Positions 30,243-37,135 of a DNA stretch of 38,299 bases are shown piece after piece. Source of the stretch: a virus; IMG/VR virus record IMGVR_UViG_3300035670_000609, positions 1-38,299 of that record; one strand, given 5' to 3'. The notes under the pieces were generated by a model. The model saw only the letters and a list, made by a program, of their open reading frames with translations, did no database searches and was not told the origin of the DNA. Position 1 is the stretch's first letter, and each line of letters begins with the position of its first letter. Made by a program: the position numbers and the translations under genes.

Positions 30243-30532
30243 CAGACGCAGCAGTGATTTCCACACCGGCGAAGCCGGACGCAAAGCCTCTTGACCGCCG
30301 GCTCCTGGCAGCTGCGGTTGGCCTGTTCGTCGTTGGCTGGATCATCGGTCAGCACTCGCCCGGCGGCACGCTGCCGTGGCAACCTGAAAAGCCTAGGCCC
30401 GTCCTCACGGCGCTTGCACGCCTGGCTAAGTTTGGTTTGTGGTTGATGGTCGTCGAACCAGTACCGCCAGATCTTCCGCAGCAGTACGCCCGTCACGACC
30501 CTGACTACATTTCGCATCGGGAGGGCTGGTGA
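30239..30532 (+). CDS. Small membrane protein in the lysis-like cluster
   Basis: 97 aa in ATGA overlap with the peptidase gene. A hydrophobic helix lies at about residues 23-38 (LLAAAVGLFVVGWIIGQ) and a weaker one near 60-75 (LARLAKFGLWLMVVEPV). The termini are charged and the C-terminus is HDPDYISHREGW. No family recognised. Coupled by TGATG to the GlsB-like gene. Confidence 0.58.
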   Translation: MTDAAVISTPAKPDAKPLDRRLLAAAVGLFVVGWIIGQHSPGGTLPWQPEKPRPVLTALARLAKFGLWLMVVEPVPPDLPQQYARHDPDYISHREGW

Positions 30533-30789
30533 TGTTTTCGATTCTGGGCTGGCTCATCACGGGTTGGATCGCCGGCAGCATCGCCGAGTGGTTCCTACCG
30601 CATCGCGCCGAGGTGCCCGGCTGGCAGACCGTGGCCACCGGCATCTCCGGCAGCATCGTCGGCGGCATCGTCTACGCATTGGTTCACGGCTCTGGATACA
30701 ACCCGGCTGGACTCGTCTGGTCGTGCATCGGGGCTGCCATCTGCCTCGCGGCGTGGCAGTGGTATCAGCAACAGGGAGGCAAGCCATGA
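30532..30789 (+). CDS. GlsB/YeaQ/YmgE-like (transglycosylase-associated) membrane protein
   Basis: 85 aa, three hydrophobic stretches. ILGWLITGWIAGSIAEWFLP, PGWQTVATGISGSIVGGIVY and a last hydrophobic span match the small YeaQ/YmgE/GlsB family. That family is known from stress responses and annotated as transglycosylase-associated. In this position it could serve as holin or antiholin; that is inference. Starts in TGATG, stops in ATGA. Confidence 0.75.
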   Translation: MFSILGWLITGWIAGSIAEWFLPHRAEVPGWQTVATGISGSIVGGIVYALVHGSGYNPAGLVWSCIGAAICLAAWQWYQQQGGKP

Positions 30790-31076
30790 CGCTCTGGCAA
30801 TGGATCGTCGGATTCCTCGTCTGGCTGTCGGCCGACCCGGCCGCCATTGACCTTGAGGCTCCCAAGGCAGCGGCAGCAGTCGCAGCTGCTCGAGCCAGCC
30901 TGCTTGTCGAGGCGGCACCGGCTCCGCAGCCCAAGCCTCCGACGCCTTCGGTGTGCTCAAACTGCAACGGCACAGGCTGGCTGACGATGCCTGACGGGCA
31001 CAAGGTGAAGTGCCCGCAGTGCAACGGAACCGGCAAGCCATGCCCGGACGGCAAGTGCCCAAACCCAAAGAAGTAA
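30786..31076 (+). CDS. Membrane-tethered DnaJ-type zinc-finger protein
   Basis: 96 aa. N-terminal hydrophobic segment (TLWQWIVGFLVWLSAD), an Ala/Pro-rich linker, then CSNCNGTG (57-64), CPQCNGTG (76-83) and two further cysteines (C86, C91). These are the CxxCxGxG repeats of the DnaJ central zinc domain, without any J-domain. It could bind unfolded protein or a partner enzyme at the membrane, perhaps the peptidase encoded upstream. ATGA and TAATG overlaps on either side. Confidence 0.72.
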   Translation: MTLWQWIVGFLVWLSADPAAIDLEAPKAAAAVAAARASLLVEAAPAPQPKPPTPSVCSNCNGTGWLTMPDGHKVKCPQCNGTGKPCPDGKCPNPKK

Positions 31077-31399
31077 TGACGACATTTACGCAACTCCCGG
31101 GCACGCTCAACCTGGACATCGTCCAAGGCGACTCGCTGTCTGTAGACGTCGATTTCGACATTGCGCTGACGAGCTACACGTTCTCAGCGCAGATCGTGTC
31201 ACTGGTCAGTCACGCCCAGGTCGTCGCCGTCACAACTGAGCTGGTGTCAGCACTCGCTGGTATCGTCACGTTATCGCTCACGGCCGAGCAGACTGCGGCC
31301 TTGGCCCTCGGCACCTACGCACTCGAAGTGTCTTGGACGACGCCTGCCGGCGTTGTCCGAAAAGTTCTCTCAGGATTCGTCAACGTCACCAGGAGATAG
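31076..31399 (+). CDS. Tail/baseplate-type small beta protein
   Basis: 107 aa. LPGTLNLDIVQGDSLSVDVD, then YTFSAQIVSL and LALGTYALEVSWTTPAGVVR, resemble the N-terminal beta domain of upper-baseplate (BppU-like) proteins with the lDixqGdsf...y...aqi pattern. The first gene of the fibre cluster follows the membrane cluster with TAATG. Likely attaches fibres to the tail tip. Confidence 0.6.
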   Translation: MTTFTQLPGTLNLDIVQGDSLSVDVDFDIALTSYTFSAQIVSLVSHAQVVAVTTELVSALAGIVTLSLTAEQTAALALGTYALEVSWTTPAGVVRKVLSGFVNVTRR

Positions 31400-31401
31400 T
31401 C

Positions 31402-31833
31402 ATGGCAGTCACGATTTCCCTCTACAACCACACGGCGAAGCTGTTCGCCGAAGGCTCGCTCGCGGTCGGCGACACCTACAAAGTGAAGCTGCTTTCGGCG
31501 GCTACGTTCGACGCCAGCCACACCACGCTGGCCGGCACCGGCGGCACCGAAGCCACGACTGGCACCGGCTACACGGCTGGCGGCCAAGCTCTGAGCAACG
31601 TGGCGGTGACGACGGTCACGACGAACGATGCTAAGTTCGACGCCGACGATCTGACGTGGACTGCAAGTGGCGGTGCCATCACGGCATCATATGGAATTAT
31701 CTACAACGACACCGATGCAGATGATCCGCCGATTGCGTTCATCGATTTTGACGGCTCGCAGTCTGCGGGCGATGGGACCGATTTCCGCGTGGTGTGGAAC
31801 GCGTCTGGAATATTTACCTTTACGGTGAGCTAA
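31402..31833 (+). CDS. Phage structural protein ([11 protein letters not shown] type)
   Basis: 143 aa; AGGAG 8 bases before the [63 protein letters not shown] and [20 protein letters not shown] follow a pattern I recall as a common phage structural protein. It is all beta with no catalytic motif. Next to other fibre-region genes; the exact place in the virion is unknown. Confidence 0.68.
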   Translation: MAVTISLYNHTAKLFAEGSLAVGDTYKVKLLSAATFDASHTTLAGTGGTEATTGTGYTAGGQALSNVAVTTVTTNDAKFDADDLTWTASGGAITASYGIIYNDTDADDPPIAFIDFDGSQSAGDGTDFRVVWNASGIFTFTVS

Positions 31834-32162
31834 TGCCACGACTCGTCAACCGAGCCAAGATGAGCACCTCGACGACCGGCACGGGCACCATCACGCTCGG
31901 GTCGGCGTCGAGTGGTTTTCAGTCGTTCGCCGGTGCTGGCGTCAGCGACGGCGACACGGTGCGGTACGTCATCGAGGATGGCACAGCGTGGGAAATCGGC
32001 TCTGGCGTCTACACGGCGAGCGGCACGACGCTGACTCGCGAGGTGCTGGAGTCGAGCAACTCTGACACGGCGATCAGCCTGTCAGGGTCGGCGGTCGTGT
32101 TCGTGACGGCTGTTGCCGAGGACATCCCGCATCCATACGGTCAATCGCTTTTGTTCTGCTAG
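31833..32162 (+). CDS. Phage tail-region protein (NRAKMST...TGTGTITLG type)
   Basis: 109 aa. [55 protein letters not shown] and a terminal [11 protein letters not shown] match a short beta domain I recall from many phages, also found fused to tail fibres. TAATG overlap with the upstream gene. Probably a fibre or baseplate component. Confidence 0.68.
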   Translation: MPRLVNRAKMSTSTTGTGTITLGSASSGFQSFAGAGVSDGDTVRYVIEDGTAWEIGSGVYTASGTTLTREVLESSNSDTAISLSGSAVVFVTAVAEDIPHPYGQSLLFC

Positions 32163-32171
32163 GAGACATAG

Positions 32172-32543
32172 ATGGCAGCGCCCAATTTGGCGGCCCCGAA
32201 GAAGATCACCGGCAAGGTGGCGTTTGCCGCCTGCACAAGCACGAACGAGGTCACAATCCTGAGCAACGGCACGGCATCGAGTGCGTGCCTGCGTGTGACG
32301 AGCCTGACGCTCGCCAACGTAGACGGCTCGTCGGCCGTCGATGCCACGGTGCGGCTCTACAACGCCGCCAGCGGCGGGACGGCGTATCGCTTTATTAGCA
32401 CGCTCAACGTGCCAGCGGACTCGTCGGTGGTCGTCGTTGGCCGCGACAACGCCGTGTATCTCGAAGAAGATCGCCGCATCACGGTGGCGGCGAGTGCGGC
32501 CGATGACCTTGAGGTCGTGTGCAGCTACGAAGAGGTGACTTGA
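32172..32543 (+). CDS. Phage structural protein with EEDRRI...CSYEEV motif
   Basis: 123 aa; AGGAG before the ATG. The C-terminal half (STLNVPADSSVVVVGRDNAV, YLEEDRRITVAAS, DLEVVCSYEEV) follows a pattern I recall for small head or tail surface proteins. All beta. TGATG into the LamG-like gene suggests assembly with it. Confidence 0.65.
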   Translation: MAAPNLAAPKKITGKVAFAACTSTNEVTILSNGTASSACLRVTSLTLANVDGSSAVDATVRLYNAASGGTAYRFISTLNVPADSSVVVVGRDNAVYLEEDRRITVAASAADDLEVVCSYEEVT

Positions 32544-33316
32544 TGCCTCTTTCGACGCTGCGAGGCTACCCGCGCATCGGCGGCGTGATCGGCTACGGGC
32601 CGACACGAGGCAGCGGCATCTGGACGCTGCAAGAGCGGTACGCCCTGGAAGATGACTTCTACGACGACGTGTCGCTGCTGCTGCACATGAACGGCAGCAA
32701 CGGCAGCACGACGTTTTTGGACTCGTCGCGGCTTGGGCACACGGTTACGGCGAACGGCAACGCGCAGATTAGCACGGCGCAGGGCAAGTTCGGTGGGGCG
32801 AGCGCTGCGTTTGATGGGAACGGTGATTATTTGAGCGTTGCAGGATCATCATCAGCGTTTAGCTCGACCGGCGATTTGACAATAGAGGCGTGGTGCTACA
32901 TACGTAGCGCATCTGCCTTTGCCGGGATTTTCAGTTTGCGAGAAAGCGCCGCTGCCGCCGGAGCAGCAATCAACATTTTGAACAATGGAAACTTTGATTT
33001 TGGAATATACGGCAGTGGTGGTGGTTCTTTTGCTACATATCCAGTTTCTCTAAATGAATGGCTGCACGTTGCTCTTGTGCGATCAGGCAGTGGCACTAAT
33101 AACTGCACATGCTTTGTAAACGGCACGCTGGTCGGGCAGTTTACTTCGACGGCTGAGGCAAATAGAGCCAGCAATACTGCCGTCATTGGCAGATACTACG
33201 CCAACGGAACAAATCAGTATTTTGTTGACGGCTATATAGATGATGTTCGCTACACGAAGGGCCGAGCCCGCTACGAAGCCGCGTTCACTCCAAGACAGCG
33301 AGCGTTCATTCCATGA
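32543..33316 (+). CDS. LamG/concanavalin A-like receptor-binding protein
   Basis: 257 aa. After about 50 N-terminal residues a LamG-3-type domain begins: DDVSLLLHMNGSNGSTTFLD, GKFGGASAAFDGNGDYLSVA, LTIEAWCYIRS, NEWLHVALVRSG, CTCFVNGTLVGQFTS and FVDGYIDDVRYTKGRARYEA. This jelly-roll domain binds carbohydrate in other systems. It is a strong candidate for the tail receptor-binding protein. The 3' half is visibly more AT-rich than the 5' half, suggesting that the binding domain was exchanged. Confidence 0.82.
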   Translation: MPLSTLRGYPRIGGVIGYGPTRGSGIWTLQERYALEDDFYDDVSLLLHMNGSNGSTTFLDSSRLGHTVTANGNAQISTAQGKFGGASAAFDGNGDYLSVAGSSSAFSSTGDLTIEAWCYIRSASAFAGIFSLRESAAAAGAAINILNNGNFDFGIYGSGGGSFATYPVSLNEWLHVALVRSGSGTNNCTCFVNGTLVGQFTSTAEANRASNTAVIGRYYANGTNQYFVDGYIDDVRYTKGRARYEAAFTPRQRAFIP

Positions 33317-33843
33317 TCTACCGCAACCTCTCCACTGGCCGCATCGCCCCGCTTCCGTGGCGTGTCCGCCTGCCTGACGGCACCACGCTCACCGATCCGG
33401 CGCAGTGGGCGAGCAATCCCGACGCCCTCGCCGCCGCCAACTACGCCGTCACCGAGCGAGACGCCAGCGACGACGCCTATGACCTGGAGCAAGCCAAGGC
33501 GGCGAAGCTCGGCGAAATTGACCGCGCCTGGGCCGACAGGATCACAGCCGGCTGGATGGTCCCAGGCGAAGCGTATGCCCTCGGCATCGACGTTGCCGAT
33601 GTGACGCTGCTCCTGGGTGCGTACACGCTCGCGAAGGATGCCGCCGCCCTCGGGCTTCCCGATGATGTCTCAATCATCGACACCGCCGGCGAGTCGCACG
33701 AGTTCACGTCGCAGACGCTGACGCCCGTCATGCTCCAGTACGGCTCGGCTCGTGCCACGCTGTCGGGCTGGTACGCCTCCATGCGTCAAGCCGTCGCCGC
33801 CGCCACGACTCTCGAAGAGGTCGCCAACATCGAGGTGACGTGA
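33313..33843 (+). CDS. DUF4376-like tail fibre-region protein
   Basis: 176 aa, ATGA start. The central part (QAKAAKLGEIDRAWADRITA, GWMVPGEAYALGIDVADVTL) and the C-terminal FTSQTLTPVMLQYGSARATL resemble the DUF4376 region of phage fibre or fibre-assembly proteins, with alternating helices. The short N-terminal part (LPDGTTLTDPAQWA) is beta. Probably a fibre chaperone or a fibre segment. Confidence 0.65.
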   Translation: MIYRNLSTGRIAPLPWRVRLPDGTTLTDPAQWASNPDALAAANYAVTERDASDDAYDLEQAKAAKLGEIDRAWADRITAGWMVPGEAYALGIDVADVTLLLGAYTLAKDAAALGLPDDVSIIDTAGESHEFTSQTLTPVMLQYGSARATLSGWYASMRQAVAAATTLEEVANIEVT

Positions 33844-35351
33844 TGCAGCTGCATCCCCTCGGCGCAGCACCGCTCGGCTCGACCACAGCGGAAGAAGCGG
33901 CACCGTCGCAGGCAGGCACGCTGCTTGGCTTTGGCCCGCTAGGTGCAGGGCCGCTGGCGTCGGTCGGCGAAGCCGCGCCGGCAGTCGGCGTAACGCTTGA
34001 CGCCCCTGCGGCAGCGATCACGCTGGCAGCAGTCGCCCCTGCGGTGCAGACCGGCGCAAGCGTGGCGGTCCCCGCCGCGTCCATCGCGGTGGCAGCCGTC
34101 GCGCCTGCCGTCCAGGCTGGCAAGAGCGTCAGCGTGCCGGCGGCGTCCATCGCCGTGGCAGCCGCCGCCCCGGCAATCAGAACTGGGGCGAGCGTCGCGG
34201 TGCCTGCGGCCGACATCGCCGTGGCGTGGCAGGCACCGGCGGTGCGAACCGGCGCGAGCGTGCTAGCACCGGTGACAGCAGTGACTGTGATCGCCGAGAC
34301 GCCGACGGCGAGCACGGGTGTACGACTCCCTGTTCCTCCAGTCGATCTAGGCGTTGAGCCGGAAACGCCGGCCATCAGCACTGGCGTTTCGATCGCCACG
34401 CCCGCCAAAGACATTGCTGTTGCCGCAGAGCCGCTCCAGCTGGTCCTAGGCGACGTGATCAGCGTCCCAGCTGCCAACGTCGCCGTGGCCGGCATTGCCC
34501 CGACTGTCGCCGCAGGAAAAGCAGTCGGTGCGCCTGTCGCGTCAATCGGCATCGACGCGCAAGATCCGGCCATTTCTACCGGTGCAATCGTCACTGCACT
34601 GGCAGCGTCAATTGGCATTGAGGCAAACGCGCCAGCCGCCAACGTCGGCGATTTGGTCGCCACGCCGACAGCCGTTATCGCCATCGGCGCTCTAGAGCCG
34701 CTGGTTGTGTCTGGCGTGTCCATTGCAGCGCCGGCTGCAACGGTTGCCATCGCAGCAGCGGCCCCAACTATCAGCACCGGAGCGCTCGTGGCGGCCGGCA
34801 CGGCGGCAGTGGTGCTCGAGGGCCGCCAGCCGGCAATCAGGACCGGGGCCAGCGTCTCGCCCCCGGCCGGCAGCTTCACGATTGCGGCCATCGCCCCGTT
34901 TGCCGGGCCAGTCGTAACGCTGCGTCCAAATGCCGCGTCGCTGACAATCGCAGCCGCCTCTCCCAGCATCAGTCTCGGCTTTTTGGCAAGCGTCCCATCT
35001 GCTGGGTTGGCGTTGGCTGGAGTCGCGCCAACGGTGGCATCTGGCAAGTCTGTTGCGGCACCTGCCGGGCTGGTCTCGATTAATTCGCTGTCGCCATCCG
35101 TGGCTGCAGGCAAAAGCCTTAGTCCGCCTACGGTTGCGTTCTTTGTTGCGGGCCAGACTCCCAGGATCGTGTCTCGCGGCATAATCGTGCCGCACGTGTT
35201 TGTTTTTGTCGGCGAGCTGGTTGCAACGGAACCAGGGCTTTCGCCGGCCATCGGCTTTGCAAGCCAAGCGGAAGAACCCAGCTTCACCGTTTCATCTCCA
35301 CGATTCTCGACGCGCCGCAGCGGCTCGACGGTCGTGGTGAGTTCGGGGTGA
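33843..35351 (+). CDS. Tail fibre-like protein of 17 exact 22-residue repeats
   Basis: 502 aa from ATG 33843 (a GTG one codon upstream is possible). The DNA from 34041 to 35162 encodes 17 consecutive units of exactly 22 residues plus a shorter unit just before them. The consensus is roughly A(I/V)xTGxSVxxPAAxIAVAAxAP, with Gly at position 5 and Pro at 11 and 22. It is extremely rich in Ala/Val/Ile/Pro with almost no charge, suggesting a beta-solenoid or stacked beta-hairpin rod. The N-terminus (LHPLGAAPLGSTT, LLGFGPLGAGPLAS) and a Ser-rich C-terminus flank the rod. Probably a long fibre shaft; function inferred. Confidence 0.75.
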   Translation: MQLHPLGAAPLGSTTAEEAAPSQAGTLLGFGPLGAGPLASVGEAAPAVGVTLDAPAAAITLAAVAPAVQTGASVAVPAASIAVAAVAPAVQAGKSVSVPAASIAVAAAAPAIRTGASVAVPAADIAVAWQAPAVRTGASVLAPVTAVTVIAETPTASTGVRLPVPPVDLGVEPETPAISTGVSIATPAKDIAVAAEPLQLVLGDVISVPAANVAVAGIAPTVAAGKAVGAPVASIGIDAQDPAISTGAIVTALAASIGIEANAPAANVGDLVATPTAVIAIGALEPLVVSGVSIAAPAATVAIAAAAPTISTGALVAAGTAAVVLEGRQPAIRTGASVSPPAGSFTIAAIAPFAGPVVTLRPNAASLTIAAASPSISLGFLASVPSAGLALAGVAPTVASGKSVAAPAGLVSINSLSPSVAAGKSLSPPTVAFFVAGQTPRIVSRGIIVPHVFVFVGELVATEPGLSPAIGFASQAEEPSFTVSSPRFSTRRSGSTVVVSSG

Positions 35352-35375
35352 CGCCATGCCCACAATCTTGCGACA

Positions 35376-35404
35376 TTGCCCAACGGTATCCGGCCGGCTA
35401 CAGT
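35376..35404 (+). promoter_or_regulatory. Promoter of the 61-aa HTH gene, probably leaderless
   Basis: TTGCCC (35376-35381), 17-bp spacer, TACAGT (35399-35404). The ATG at 35411 lies where transcription should begin. The spacer contains GGTATCCG, also found in the spacer of the promoter at 35602, which suggests a common operator. Confidence 0.5.
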
Positions 35405-35410
35405 GAGGGC

Positions 35411-35596
35411 ATGGCAAAGAAGATCGACCCAGACGAGTACGTTCGCGTCGGCACCGCCGCCGCCCTGGCCGGAGTCACCCGCGCCTACATCAACCGGCTC
35501 ATCGCTCAAGGCCGCCTGCCCGGCGTCAGGATCGACGGCCAGAACTTCGTCAAGCGGGAGGACGCCGAGAAGTTTGCGAATCCGCCGAAAAACTAA
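35411..35596 (+). CDS. Excisionase/MerR-like small HTH protein
   Basis: 61 aa (MAKKIDPDEYVRVGTAAALA, then GVTRAYINRLIAQGRLPGVR, then IDGQNFVKREDAEKFANPPK). This is the HTH_17 layout: recognition helix in YINRLIAQGRLPG and wing VRIDGQNFV. Small size and shared upstream motif suggest an autoregulator that also controls the gene at 35675. It could also be an excisionase despite its distance from int, especially if the map is circular. Confidence 0.75.
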   Translation: MAKKIDPDEYVRVGTAAALAGVTRAYINRLIAQGRLPGVRIDGQNFVKREDAEKFANPPKN

Positions 35597-35601
35597 AGGG
35601 C

Positions 35602-35630
35602 TTGACAGCCGGTATCCGATTGGATACAAT
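35602..35630 (+). promoter_or_regulatory. Near-consensus promoter with palindromic operator
   Basis: TTGACA (35602-35607), 17-bp spacer, TACAAT (35625-35630). This is the best promoter in the window. A perfect inverted repeat GTATCC-GATT-GGATAC (35612-35627) fills the spacer and overlaps the -10, so a bound protein would block transcription. GGTATCCG is shared with the promoter at 35376. Confidence 0.75.
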
Positions 35631-35674
35631 GGTTGGCGTGGCTGGCAACTGGTGCCTGCCGATTGGAGGTCGCT

Positions 35675-35986
35675 ATGGGCTGGGCGTTTGCGAGCCCTGA
35701 CGGGCATTCACGCGAGCCGTTCCGTGTCAGTTACGACTGGCTAGAGGCTCGCTACGGGCTAGAGTTGTCAGGCGCGATGGACGATGCGGACACTATTCGC
35801 CACTACCTGCACCGCTGCACCAACGGTCGGTATGTGAGAATTGACCCGCAGGATATGTCGGCCGTGCGGGAGATCATGCTGAAGGCTGAAGAAGTACTGA
35901 GTCGCCGCCAGCCCGGCGAGCCGGCGGAGAAGCTCGTTGCGAGCAACATTGCCAAGCGTGCAAAGAAATGGCTGGAGGACGTATGA
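35675..35986 (+). CDS. Accessory protein, tandem paralogue 1
   Basis: 103 aa; GGAGG 7 bases before ATG 35675. It contains EPFRVSYDWLEARYGLE near the N-terminus and ends AKRAKKWLEDV. The next gene repeats the plan (KPFRVSSDWLWYAHG ... VQRGKQWLAGQ), so they are diverged duplicates. Expressed from the strong, apparently repressible promoter at 35602, and followed in an ATGA overlap by its paralogue. Function unknown; context suggests a lysogeny-expressed or early accessory gene. Confidence 0.65.
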   Translation: MGWAFASPDGHSREPFRVSYDWLEARYGLELSGAMDDADTIRHYLHRCTNGRYVRIDPQDMSAVREIMLKAEEVLSRRQPGEPAEKLVASNIAKRAKKWLEDV

Positions 35987-36249
35987 AGCCGTTCCGTGTA
36001 TCGTCGGATTGGTTGTGGTATGCCCACGGGCCTGCGGCAGACGGCGGCCAGCCCACTGCGGTGGCGTTGTGCGATCTGGCATCCGACCGAGACTATGTCC
36101 TGGTGGCAGATAAGTCGATGGTGCAGGAAATCGTTAGCGTGGCCGAATTGTACGTTGGTGGTTACGGCGGCGACCCAGGCGACCGAGCGCAGACGCGGCG
36201 TGCGGAAAAAGTTGTGCAGCGAGGAAAGCAGTGGCTTGCGGGGCAATGA
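35983..36249 (+). CDS. Accessory protein, tandem paralogue 2
   Basis: 88 aa in ATGA overlap with its paralogue. Shared features are PFRVSxDWL at the start and a closing basic helix (RAEKVVQRGKQWLAG). The middle (AVALCDLASDRDYVLVADKS, MVQEIVSVAELYV) parallels YVRIDPQDMSAVREIMLKAE of copy 1. No known domain. Confidence 0.62.
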   Translation: MKPFRVSSDWLWYAHGPAADGGQPTAVALCDLASDRDYVLVADKSMVQEIVSVAELYVGGYGGDPGDRAQTRRAEKVVQRGKQWLAGQ

Positions 36250-36397
36250 CTCTAGAGGACGGAACATAAAGCCCAGATCGTATGCGAGAACCGACGAAAA
36301 ACTTGTCATATTCGATATGATTAGGGAAGATTTCCGCACCAGTTTTTCTTTCACAAAACATGACAAACACTTTGCTCGACGTCATACCGGCTGGACG
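36250..36397. other. AT-rich non-coding junction
   Basis: 148 bases, clearly richer in A/T than its neighbours, with no convincing gene. It contains a perfect inverted repeat TCATAT-TCG-ATATGA (36306-36320), which could be a regulator site, and a possible -35 TTGTCA (36303-36308) without a clear -10. It marks the left edge of the cassette-like region. Confidence 0.5.
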
Positions 36398-36595
36398 ATG
36401 CGAATAGACTTAGACACCTGCCGCGACCCTGACATGCTCGCAGCCGAGGTGCGGCGACTGCAGGCGGTCATCAACAGCGAGGCAACGCTCACCGACGCGG
36501 AGCGGGAGGCGATTGATTGGTGCATCTTCCAGGATTGGGTGCCGCAGGAAAAAGCCGCCACACTGCGGGGGCTGCTGGAGCGGACGCGGGGATGA
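36398..36595 (+). CDS. Small LTDAE...GLLERT-type protein
   Basis: 65 aa. MRIDLDTCRDPDMLAAEVRR, LQAVINSEATLTDAEREAID and AATLRGLLERTRG. I associate LTDAEREAI...AATLRGLLER with short proteins frequent in planctomycete genomes. It has no ribosome-binding site of note. Its TGA stop overlaps the first base pairs of the attC-like element that follows, exactly as in the next gene. Confidence 0.6.
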   Translation: MRIDLDTCRDPDMLAAEVRRLQAVINSEATLTDAEREAIDWCIFQDWVPQEKAATLRGLLERTRG

Positions 36596-36682
36596 GAACG
36601 CCAGCGATCAGCGGCCCGCGACCGCTGACGAAACTACAACCAGACGGCGGCATCGCGGGTCCGCTGCATCGCGTGGTTCTCA
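36593..36682 (+). repeat. attC-like hairpin element A
   Basis: 90 bases. Perfect terminal inverted repeat TGAGAAC/GTTCTCA. Inside, GCGAT/ATCGC, CAGCGG/CCGCTG and CCCGCGA/TCGCGGG pair in order. One unpaired C and one unpaired T sit on the right arm between the stems, and a 31-base variable apex closes the element. Conserved AAC/GTT ends, imperfect symmetry and extrahelical bases are the architecture of integron attC sites. Confidence 0.65.
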
Positions 36683-36685
36683 AAC

Positions 36686-37036
36686 ATGGCTGACGGCAAA
36701 GGATGCAAGTGTGCGGCACATTCAGAGTCCGAGTGCGGCTGCGATGCCGATTGGACGCCGCAGGAGGTGTACGACCTTCGGGCCGAGAATGAGCGGCTGA
36801 AAGAGGCAATCCGCCGATTGGCCGAGCAGGATGCCACGCTGTCGGTGCAGGGCGGAAGCGTGACGGCGACGATGGAAGGGGCGCTGACCGACGCGGAATG
36901 GGACGAGATTGAGGGGATGGTCAGTGATTACCAAGAAATCGCAGAGTTCAACGAGGAGCGGTGCCACCCGCACTATGCCGCAAAGGCAAGGAGACGCGCC
37001 GCGATGCTCATTGGCCTGCTGGAAAGACTAGGCTGA
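36686..37036 (+). CDS. Cassette-borne small protein, Cys-rich N-terminus and LTDAE C-terminus
   Basis: 116 aa; the ATG follows element A by only 3 bases and lacks a ribosome-binding site. The N-terminus is CKCAAHSESECGC, then comes a leucine-zipper-like helix (EVYDLRAENERLKEAIRRLA). The C-terminal half (ALTDAEWDEIEGMVSDYQEI ... AAMLIGLLERLG) is related to the C-terminus of the 65-aa protein upstream. It is enclosed by attC-like elements in the same orientation, so it forms one cassette of about 400 bases. Function unknown. Confidence 0.62.
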   Translation: MADGKGCKCAAHSESECGCDADWTPQEVYDLRAENERLKEAIRRLAEQDATLSVQGGSVTATMEGALTDAEWDEIEGMVSDYQEIAEFNEERCHPHYAAKARRRAAMLIGLLERLG

Positions 37037-37082
37037 GAACGCCAGTGATCAGCGGCCCGTCCGCTGCATCGCGTGGTTCTGT
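37034..37082 (+). repeat. attC-like hairpin element B
   Basis: 49 bases, a shorter version of element A: TGAGAAC ... GTTCTGT ends, GTGAT/ATCGC and CAGCGG/CCGCTG stems with the same unpaired C, and a 5-base apex. The outer arms are nearly identical to element A (TGAGAACGCCAG(C/T)GATCAG and CCGCTGCATCGCGTGGTTCT). The upstream gene's TGA overlaps its first bases. Confidence 0.65.
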
Positions 37083-37135
37083 TGCGTATGATTTGATTTT
37101 GTTTGCGGAGTGATTGAGAACCGTGGGTTTCCCAA

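Noticed and set aside
33728-35707. 659-codon open frame on the minus strand opposite the 22-residue repeat gene
   Set aside because: It exists because the plus-strand gene is repetitive, GC-rich and lacks the codons that would give reverse stops. It has no ribosome-binding site and a low-complexity Ala/Thr/Pro product, and it covers parts of three unrelated plus-strand genes.
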